DNA of 11,870 nucleotides from positions 1-11,870 of the forward strand of contig DAHUZG010000446.1 in NCBI GenBank assembly GCA_027306715.1. Direction: 5' to 3'. Positions 6,931 to 11,870 of the stretch are shown one piece after another. Below the pieces are notes generated by a model that saw only the letters and a program-made list of their open reading frames with translations, ran no database searches and was not told the origin of the DNA. Numbering within the stretch: the stretch's first letter is position 1; each line of letters starts with the position of its first letter. The position numbers were made by a program, and so were the translations under genes. The DNA comes from Acidimicrobiaceae bacterium. Its GTDB lineage: Bacteria > Actinomycetota > Acidimicrobiia > Acidimicrobiales > Bog-793.

Positions 6931-7956
6931 ATGCCGACGCTCTACTACGCCGCCGACGCCGACCACAGCCTGATCGCCTCGCGAAAGGTGGCCGTGATCG
7001 GCTACGGCTCACAAGGGCACGCCCACGCCCTCAACCTGCGAGACTCCGGGATCGACGTCCGGGTCGGCCTGCGTGCCGGATCGGCCTCTCGGGGCAAGGC
7101 CGAGTCGGCCGGGCTTCGCGTGCTCAGCCCCGCCGAGGCTGCGGCGGAGGCGGATCTCGTGATGATGCTCAGCCCCGACACCTCCCAGGCGAAGCTCTAC
7201 GCCGAGGAGATCGCCCCGAACCTGCGCCAGGGCGACGCGCTCTTCTTCGCCCACGGCTTCAACATCCGCTTCGAGACGATCACTGCGCCCGAGGGCGTCG
7301 ACGTGGCGATGGTGGCGCCGAAGGGCCCGGGCCACCTCGTTCGGCGCACCTACACCGAGGGCGGCGGCGTCCCGGCGCTGATCGCCGTCGAGGCCGACGC
7401 CTCCGGCAAGGCGATGGCGCTCGCCCTCGCCTACGCCGACGCCATCGGGGCCACCCGCGCCGGCGTGCTGCAGACGACCTTCACCGAGGAGACCGAGACC
7501 GACCTCTTCGGTGAGCAGGTCGTGCTCTGCGGCGGCCTCACCGCCCTTGTGACCGCCGGATACGAGACCCTCGTGGCTGCCGGCTACCAGCCGGAGTCGG
7601 CGTACTTCGAATGCCTGCACGAGCTGAAGCTGATCGTCGACCTGATGTACGAGCAGGGGATCTCGGGGATGCGCTTCTCGATCTCGGACACCGCCGAGTA
7701 CGGCGACCTCACCCGCGGCCCGCGCATCATCAACGACCAGGTGCGCGCCGAGATGCGGCGGGTCCTTGACGAGATCCAGGACGGGAGCTTCGCTCGCGAG
7801 TGGATCGCCGAGAACGATGCCGGCCGGCCGCGCTTCTCGGCGCTCCGAGAGGCAGGAGCGGCGCACCCTGTCGAGCAGGTCGGCGCCCAGCTGCGCGCGA
7901 TGATGCCGTTCATCGCCGGCGGCCGGGAGCGCCTCGAGGAGGTCTCGGGAGGCTGA
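6931..7956 (+). CDS. ilvC: ketol-acid reductoisomerase, class I
   Basis: IlvC isomerises and reduces 2-acetolactate or 2-aceto-2-hydroxybutyrate to the dihydroxyacids used by IlvD, with Mg2+ and NAD(P)H. The 341 residues fit the short class I form. The Rossmann motif GYGSQG is at 24-29. The cofactor loop R48-A-G-S51-A-S53-R has Arg and Ser residues compatible with NADPH. All class I catalytic and metal positions are present: H108 (HGFNI), K131 (APKGPGH), D191 and E195 (TDLFGEQ), E227 and E231 (YFECLHE), and S252 (SISDTAEYG). AGGAA precedes the ATG at about six bases. The gene probably belongs with ilvBN but is separated by a repeat-bearing 165-base spacer; it converges on the E1-beta-like gene. 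Confidence 0.97.
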   Translation: MPTLYYAADADHSLIASRKVAVIGYGSQGHAHALNLRDSGIDVRVGLRAGSASRGKAESAGLRVLSPAEAAAEADLVMMLSPDTSQAKLYAEEIAPNLRQGDALFFAHGFNIRFETITAPEGVDVAMVAPKGPGHLVRRTYTEGGGVPALIAVEADASGKAMALALAYADAIGATRAGVLQTTFTEETETDLFGEQVVLCGGLTALVTAGYETLVAAGYQPESAYFECLHELKLIVDLMYEQGISGMRFSISDTAEYGDLTRGPRIINDQVRAEMRRVLDEIQDGSFAREWIAENDAGRPRFSALREAGAAHPVEQVGAQLRAMMPFIAGGRERLEEVSGG

Positions 7957-7975
7957 GCCGCCTGCGCCGCCCGCG

Positions 7976-7997
7976 CCCCAGCCGGCGCGCCTCGGGG
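7976..7997. terminator. weak GC inverted repeat between convergent genes
   Basis: In the 45-base gap between the ilvC stop and the oppositely oriented E1-beta-like stop, CCCCAG (7976-7981) can pair with CTCGGGG (7991-7997) with one bulged base. There is no T-tract on either strand. Position suggests a shared terminator; the structure alone is weak. Confidence 0.25.
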
Positions 7998-8001
7998 TCG
8001 G

Positions 8002-9021
8002 TCAGTAGGCGGCGAGCTCGGCGGCAGCGGCGACGACGTCGCCCGAGCGTGGAAGCGATCCACCGACCTCGTCCGGGCCGAGGAGCCGTGGCGGAGCGTC
8101 GAAGAGGTCGAGGTGGCCGGCGACAAGCCGTGCGACGAGGGCCCCCGCCCAGCCGGCAGCGAGCGGGGCGTCGTGGACGACGAGCAGCTTGGCGGTGCGC
8201 TCGAGGCTGCCGGCGACGGCGGCGTCGTCAAAGGGGATGAGCCAGCACGGGTCGAGCACCTCGAGCTCGATCCCCGACTCCTCGGCGAGGCGGCCAGCGG
8301 CTTCGAGCGCCGCCTTGAGCAGCTGCTGTGCGGCGACGACGGTCATCTGCTCGCCCGAGCGGACGACACGGGCACGACCGGGGGCGAGCGGCTCGGTTGC
8401 CGGCATCAGCTCGGCGCGCCCGTCCGCGAGGCTGGCGCGCTCGAGCACGACCACCGGGCCGTCGTGGCGCAGCGCCGCCAGGAAGGCGGAGTAGCAGCTG
8501 ACCGGGTCGGCGGGGGCGGCAAAACCGACACCGGGGACGGCGGCGAAGGCGGTGAGAGCCTGGATGCCGGGATCGGGCCGGCCGGGCGCGGTCGGACCGG
8601 CGACGACGCGCAGCAGCAGCGGCGTGGTCCCGCCGAGGGGTGGCAGTGGCCACTCGACGAGCCCGCCGGCGAGAGCGGCGAAGTCCACAGCCGGGACGTC
8701 GCCGGTGGCGGAGACCTCGATGACCGGGCGGAGGCCGCCGAAGGCGGCGCCGGCGGCGACCGCCAGCAGCTCCTCGGGATCGAGCTCGGCAAAGCGCAGC
8801 CGGTCCAGGGCGCCGTAGCGTCCGCCGGTGTCGGATCCCTCGCCGGCCACTGCCGGGCCGCTGCCGGCGGAGCGGAGCACGACGAGCCCCGTACCGCCTC
8901 GCGCCTCGTGGGTCATGGCCAGCGCAGCAGCCTCGTCGTAGCGCAGGTCGCCGGTGACGTCGCCCGCCGCGAGCTCGCCTACGACGTCGCCCGCCGGTCC
9001 GCCCGTCAGCTCACTTGTCAT
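8002..9021 (-). CDS. divergent 2-oxoacid dehydrogenase E1 beta-like (transketolase C-half) protein
   Basis: The 339-residue product follows the E1-beta plan of pyruvate or branched-chain 2-oxoacid dehydrogenases. It has LRYDEAAALAM near residue 26, GAAFGGLRPVIEV (91-103), a PGVGFAAPADP turn (163-173), HDGPVVVLERASL (186-198), a plGkA-v-r-G-like segment (211-223), then a transketolase C domain with LEVLDPCWLIPFDD and LLVVHDAPLAAGWAGA. Catalytic positions are not kept. The PxSE motif carrying the ThDP-activating Glu reads AELDPEE (78-84), the GED motif reads RSAG, and the His of the HSQ motif is replaced (RPDPGIQ, 148-154). Activity as a normal E1 is therefore doubtful. It lies 23 bases after the E1-alpha-like gene. 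The ATG at 9021 has GAGGA seven bases upstream; GTG at 9048 would instead overlap the upstream stop by GTGA. Confidence 0.82.
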   Translation of the reverse strand: MTSELTGGPAGDVVGELAAGDVTGDLRYDEAAALAMTHEARGGTGLVVLRSAGSGPAVAGEGSDTGGRYGALDRLRFAELDPEELLAVAAGAAFGGLRPVIEVSATGDVPAVDFAALAGGLVEWPLPPLGGTTPLLLRVVAGPTAPGRPDPGIQALTAFAAVPGVGFAAPADPVSCYSAFLAALRHDGPVVVLERASLADGRAELMPATEPLAPGRARVVRSGEQMTVVAAQQLLKAALEAAGRLAEESGIELEVLDPCWLIPFDDAAVAGSLERTAKLLVVHDAPLAAGWAGALVARLVAGHLDLFDAPPRLLGPDEVGGSLPRSGDVVAAAAELAAY

Positions 9022-9044
9022 CGCGGTGTCCTCGCCGTCGATCG

Positions 9045-10424
9045 TCACGGGCCCGTCACCGGCTCCGCGGTGGTGGAGCGGTCTGGCTGCCCGGCACCGG
9101 CAGCGAGGGGCTCCTGCAACCACGACCGGACCAGCTCGCGAGCGGCTCGGACCTCGGCGCGGGAGCGGTCTCGGAGCTGGTCCAAGGCGTCAGGCCGAGC
9201 GACGCCGGCGCGCAGCACGAGAAGGGCGAGGCGAAGGATCGGGTCCGACGGCAGGGTCGTCGCCGCGCCTGCGGGAGCGGCCGGGGGAGCCGCCGGGGTG
9301 GTGTCGACAAGCACGAGGCCCCCCCCGGCGCGCGCCTGCCCGACGGCCTGGGCGAGGACGCTTCGGAGGGCGAGGACGTCGCCACCGTCGACGCGCAACG
9401 GGGGCGGCAAGGGCGTCCCCGGAGCAGCCCGGCCTTGGCCGCCGGGCTCGCTCGCCGTGACGACGACGAGCGGCAAGCGCCAGGGCCATGTCGCCCGTAG
9501 CGCCGCCTCGCCCGCTGACCCGGGAGCCAGCTCCGCCGAACCACTCTCGCCGCCGAGCACGGCGACGGTGACGGCGCCGTTCTGAAGGCACTGGGCGGCG
9601 AGAGCGGTGCCGGTGGCGAGCAGCAGCGTCCGGACGAGCGGCCGGTCGAGGCCGATCGCACCCCGCTCGGCGTCGGCGATCCGGTCCGCCGCGCCGCGAC
9701 CGCCGCCGAGTCCCTGCGGGGCGCCGAGGAGCTCGGCGAGAGTGGCGGCGAGCGGGGCCCCGGAGGCGAGCACCGACAGGTATGCCGGCGCCGCCGACAC
9801 CACCGTGTCGCCTGCTCTCAGCAACGAGCCGAGGACGGCGACGAGCGGCTCGCTGCACCGGCCGTCGGGGAGCCGGCCAGGCCGGTGCTCGGCGAGGGCG
9901 GAGCCCACCTCGTCGTCGAAGCTGCGCACGACGATCATCGTCCGGAGCAGCGCCGCCCAGTCCTCGGGCAGGCTGGCAACTGCTCCCGCCGGCTCGGTGG
10001 CCGGTTCGGTTGCCGCCGCCGGGGTGGTCGCCGGCGGTGCCGGGGCCGCAGCGGCGACGCCGGACGCCCCGGGATCAAAAGCGCCGGGACCGGGCACCTC
10101 GGGACCGGGCACCTCGGGACCGGGCACCTCGGGACCGGGCACCTCGGGACCGGGCACCTCGGGACCGGGAGCCGGCTCGGGAAGCCACGCCGGGGGAGCC
10201 GGGGCGGGCGTCTCGGCGATCGCTGGTGGCGGCGCCGAGAGCGGCGCCTGCCACACCGGTGGCGGACCGTTCGGCGGGGGGGTTGCAGGGGGCGCCTCGT
10301 AGCTGTCGGTGGGCGCGAGGTGGCCGGGGGGCGTCGACCAGCCCGGTGGTGCCGGCGGCGGGCCGCCCGCTGCCGGCGCGGTCTCGGGGGCGGGACGTTC
10401 GCGGCGCCGGCGGAGCAGGCTCAC
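9045..10424 (-). CDS. divergent 2-oxoacid dehydrogenase E1 alpha-like protein with Pro-rich repeat N-terminus
   Basis: Residues 1-150 of 459 are low-complexity Pro/Ala/Gly-rich after a basic start (MSLLRRRRER) and include five tandem PGPEV units (about 87-112). From about 155 the protein follows E1-alpha: LLRTMIVVRSFDDEV (159-173), LLRAGDTVVS, ELLGAPQGLGGG, ATGTALAAQ, RLPLVVVTASE (316-326), RVDGGDVLAL (344-353) and DPILRLALLVLRAG (394-407). The ThDP/Mg motif GDG...NN is absent: GGES stands at 291-294 and TAS at the NN position. The YRxHG segment reads APAYL, and the later YR..HS loop is Ala/Pro filler. It probably cannot bind ThDP as a normal E1 does. The GTG at 10424 has GGGAG nine bases upstream and overlaps a possible small ORF. 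No lipoyl E2 or E3 gene is in the window. Confidence 0.82.
   Translation of the reverse strand: MSLLRRRRERPAPETAPAAGGPPPAPPGWSTPPGHLAPTDSYEAPPATPPPNGPPPVWQAPLSAPPPAIAETPAPAPPAWLPEPAPGPEVPGPEVPGPEVPGPEVPGPEVPGPGAFDPGASGVAAAAPAPPATTPAAATEPATEPAGAVASLPEDWAALLRTMIVVRSFDDEVGSALAEHRPGRLPDGRCSEPLVAVLGSLLRAGDTVVSAAPAYLSVLASGAPLAATLAELLGAPQGLGGGRGAADRIADAERGAIGLDRPLVRTLLLATGTALAAQCLQNGAVTVAVLGGESGSAELAPGSAGEAALRATWPWRLPLVVVTASEPGGQGRAAPGTPLPPPLRVDGGDVLALRSVLAQAVGQARAGGGLVLVDTTPAAPPAAPAGAATTLPSDPILRLALLVLRAGVARPDALDQLRDRSRAEVRAARELVRSWLQEPLAAGAGQPDRSTTAEPVTGP
10086..10169 (-). repeat. 15-bp perfect tandem repeat in the E1-alpha-like gene (PGPEV x5)
   Basis: On the plus strand GGGACCGGGCACCTC is repeated five times without a mismatch (10086-10160), followed by nine more matching bases. 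Read on the minus strand each unit is five codons, E-V-P-G-P, so the repeat keeps frame. Perfect identity at synonymous positions indicates recent duplication by slippage and a probably variable copy number. Confidence 0.95.
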
Positions 10425-10522
10425 AGAACGGCGCTCCCGTCGTGCCGGGACCGGCGTCCGACCGCCGGGCCACCGGGCTCGAGCCGGGGGGTGGAGCCGG
10501 CGCCGTTCACGAATGCCGTCAC
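10421..10522 (-). CDS. possible small ORF (33 aa) coupled to the E1-alpha-like gene
   Basis: A GTG-started ORF of 33 residues begins MTAFVNGAGSTPRLEPGG and ends HDGSAVL, with TGA overlapping the GTG of the E1-alpha-like gene as GTGA. It is preceded by a perfect AGGAGG eight bases upstream, the best Shine-Dalgarno site seen in this window. The sequence is Gly/Pro/Arg-rich, with no signal peptide, membrane segment or recognised family. It could be a real small protein, a translation-delivering leader for the downstream gene, or chance. The RBS and the overlap are the only evidence. Confidence 0.4.
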   Translation of the reverse strand: MTAFVNGAGSTPRLEPGGPAVGRRSRHDGSAVL

Positions 10523-10530
10523 GGGCACGT

Positions 10531-10536
10531 CCTCCT
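10531..10536 (-). promoter_or_regulatory. perfect AGGAGG ribosome binding site
   Basis: AGGAGG on the minus strand, eight bases before GTG 10522. Nothing annotated starts there except the 33-codon ORF that runs into the E1-alpha-like start. It suggests ribosomes load here rather than at the weaker GGGAG before GTG 10424. Confidence 0.5.
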
Positions 10537-10597
10537 CATGCCCAGCTCGCAGGCGCAGCCCACGAGGCCTCCGGCTGCCCTGCCGGTTCTGAGCGAC

Positions 10598-10612
10598 CGA
10601 GGATAGTCCTCG
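10598..10612. repeat. short inverted repeat downstream of serC
   Basis: CGAGGA-TAG-TCCTCG, perfect six-base arms with a three-base loop, 21 bases past the serC stop. It lacks a T-run on the minus strand. The minus-strand TATCCT inside it (10605-10600) resembles a -10 element but has no matching -35. It could be a weak serC terminator, or part of a promoter for the E1-like genes. Confidence 0.3.
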
Positions 10613-10633
10613 CCGAGCGCCAACCCGTGGAGC

Positions 10634-11767
10634 TCAGGAAGTCCGCCCGACGACGTAGTCGATGCAGCTCACGAGGGCCTCGAGGTCTTCGGAATCGATG
10701 CCGGGGTACATCGCCACCCGGAGCTGGTTGCGCCCGAGCCGGCGATAAGGCTCGATGTCGACGACCCCGTTGGCCCGCAACGTGCTCGCCACGAGCGCGG
10801 CGCTCACCTCGTCGTTGAAATCGATCGTGCCGACGACGCGACTCCGCTCGTCGGGCTTGGCGACAAAGGGCGTGGCGTAGCTCGAGCGCTCGGCCCAGCC
10901 GTAGAGGATGTCGGCGGAGCGGTCCGAGCGCGAGGCGGCCCACTCGAGACCTCCGTGGGAGTTGAACCAGTCGAGCTGCTCGGCGAGCAGGAACAGCGTG
11001 GCCAGCGCCGGGGTGTTGTAGGTCTGGTCGAGGCGCGAGCTCTCGAGGGCGAGATTGAGGTCGAGGAAGGCAGGGACGCGCCGGCCGGAGGCGGCAAGCC
11101 GCGCCGAGCGATCGACGGCTGCCGGCGAGAGGACGGCGATCCACAGCCCCCCGTCGGAGCCGAAGCACTTCTGCGGCGAGAAGAAGTACACGTCGGTCTC
11201 GGACGGGTCGAAGCGTAGGCCGCCCGCCGCAGAGGTGGCGTCGACGACGACGAGGCCGGCGGCGACGGCACCGGAGGAGTCGCGGGGGCGGCGGATCTCC
11301 ATCTGCACGCCGGTCGAGGTCTCGTTGTGGGTGAGGCCGTAGGTGTCGACGGCGGGGTCGGCCTCCGGCTCGGGATGGGTCCCGGCCTCGGAGGCGATCA
11401 CCTGCGGGGGCGCCAGATGCGGCGCCGCGGCCGCCTTGGCGAACTTCGACGAGAACTCTCCGAAGCTGCAGTGCTGGCTCTGGCGCTCGACGAGGCAGTA
11501 GGCGGCGATGTCCCAGAACGCCGCCGCGCCGCCGTTGCCGAGCGCCACCTCGTAGCCCTCCGGAAGGGAGAACAGGTCGGTGATCCCCTGGCGCAGGCGG
11601 GAGATGACGGCGCGCACGCCGGCCTGGCGGTGCGAGGTGCCGAGATAACGGGGGGCGACGGCGACGAGAGCGTCGACAGCCTGCGAGCGCACCTTGGAGG
11701 GCCCGCTGCCGAACCGTCCGTCGCTCGGCAGCAGCTCTGCGGGGATCTCGACCTGTGCATCGGTCAC
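10634..11767 (-). CDS. serC: phosphoserine aminotransferase, actinobacterial type
   Basis: SerC is the PLP enzyme that transfers the amino group of glutamate to 3-phosphohydroxypyruvate, the second step of serine synthesis; it often also serves pyridoxal phosphate synthesis. The 377 residues match mycobacterial-type SerC. Visible motifs: RFGSGPSKVR (18-27), YLGTSHRQAGVR (41-52), LGNGGAAAFWD (76-86), LTHNETSTGV (145-154), D176 in VVVDATSAAGG (PLP pyridine contact), the Schiff-base K200 in FFSPQKCFGSDGGLW, and the C-terminal RRLGRNQLRVAMYPGID segment. The GTG start at 11767 has AGAGGA about eight bases upstream and places the conserved fold at residue 18. However, the frame stays open upstream through an acidic GDDA-type repeat to the window edge, so a longer N-terminus is possible. 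Confidence 0.95.
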   Translation of the reverse strand: MTDAQVEIPAELLPSDGRFGSGPSKVRSQAVDALVAVAPRYLGTSHRQAGVRAVISRLRQGITDLFSLPEGYEVALGNGGAAAFWDIAAYCLVERQSQHCSFGEFSSKFAKAAAAPHLAPPQVIASEAGTHPEPEADPAVDTYGLTHNETSTGVQMEIRRPRDSSGAVAAGLVVVDATSAAGGLRFDPSETDVYFFSPQKCFGSDGGLWIAVLSPAAVDRSARLAASGRRVPAFLDLNLALESSRLDQTYNTPALATLFLLAEQLDWFNSHGGLEWAASRSDRSADILYGWAERSSYATPFVAKPDERSRVVGTIDFNDEVSAALVASTLRANGVVDIEPYRRLGRNQLRVAMYPGIDSEDLEALVSCIDYVVGRTS

Positions 11768-11788
11768 CGTGTCGTCCTCTCTGGCGCC

Positions 11789-11870
11789 GGCGTCATCTCC
11801 GGCGTCATCTCCTGCGCCATCTCCTGCGCTATCTCCGGCGTCATCTCCGGCGTCATCTCCTGCGTCACCT
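11789..11870 (-). repeat. 12-bp tandem repeat upstream of serC, about 6.8 copies
   Basis: Plus-strand units GGCGTCATCTCC occur at 11789, 11801, 11837 and 11849, variants TGCGCCATCTCC and TGCGCTATCTCC at 11813 and 11825, and a partial TGCGTCACCT at the window edge. On the minus strand each is GGAGATGACGCC or similar, four codons G-D-(D/S/G)-A, in frame with serC and without a stop. It may be an N-terminal acidic extension of SerC, the end of another ORF, or an intergenic minisatellite. Confidence 0.9.

Noticed and set aside
8113..9585. 490-codon plus-strand frame opposite the E1-like genes
   Set aside because: The minus strand carries clear E1 alpha/beta landmarks; the plus frame is Gly/Arg/Ala filler, has no RBS-supported start and spans the junction of the two genes.
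10075..10473. 132-codon minus-strand frame with RSRGA repeats
   Set aside because: It is the 15-bp tandem repeat and Pro-rich arm of the E1-alpha-like gene read in another frame; the repeat alone makes every frame periodic.
10519..10539. six-codon ORF starting at ATG 10539 just upstream of the small ORF
   Set aside because: Its start codon overlaps the AGGAGG site itself, leaving no RBS for it, and six codons carry no signal.
11789..11870. series of alternative SD-ATG starts (GGAGATG) before serC
   Set aside because: GGAG directly abuts ATG, which leaves no functional spacing; the pattern follows from the 12-bp unit.

Overview
The window is very GC-rich, protein-dense DNA with G or C at most third codon positions, GTG starts, 4-base GTGA gene overlaps and leaderless-type promoters. 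SerC is of the actinobacterial (mycobacterial-like) class. Together these point to a high-GC actinomycete, possibly Acidimicrobiia; the class-level placement is inference. Nothing looks like an insertion sequence, phage, tRNA, rRNA or CRISPR array.

Plus strand, 1-2306: the 3' part of gatA, overlapping a complete gatB. These are two subunits of the tRNA-dependent Asp/Glu amidotransferase. Plus strand, 2461-7956: a branched-chain amino acid (BCAA) block. ilvD has what looks like its own leaderless promoter. Next comes a 16-residue leader peptide rich in Leu/Val/Ile and an intrinsic terminator, a typical attenuator. ilvB and ilvN (acetohydroxyacid synthase, overlapping by 4 bases) follow, then a 17-bp minisatellite and ilvC. 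Acetohydroxyacid synthase, ketol-acid reductoisomerase and dihydroxyacid dehydratase together supply the common Ile/Val pathway.

Minus strand, 8002-11767, convergent with ilvC: two adjacent genes resemble the beta and alpha subunits of a 2-oxoacid dehydrogenase E1. They have lost the thiamine diphosphate motif (GDG...NN) in alpha and the catalytic His in beta. The alpha-like protein also has a 150-residue Pro/Ala-rich N-terminus with five perfect PGPEV repeats. Just upstream is a possible 33-codon ORF with a perfect AGGAGG site, overlapping the alpha-like gene by GTGA. The last gene is serC, preceded at the window edge by a 12-bp repeat that stays open in the serC frame as G-D-D-A units.

The two most interesting items are the apparent catalytically dead E1-like pair, with its repeat-bearing N-terminus and possible coupled small ORF, and the compact leaderless BCAA attenuator. 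The three short tandem-repeat tracts are also notable: those of 15 and 12 bp keep the reading frame, while the 17-bp tract is intergenic.
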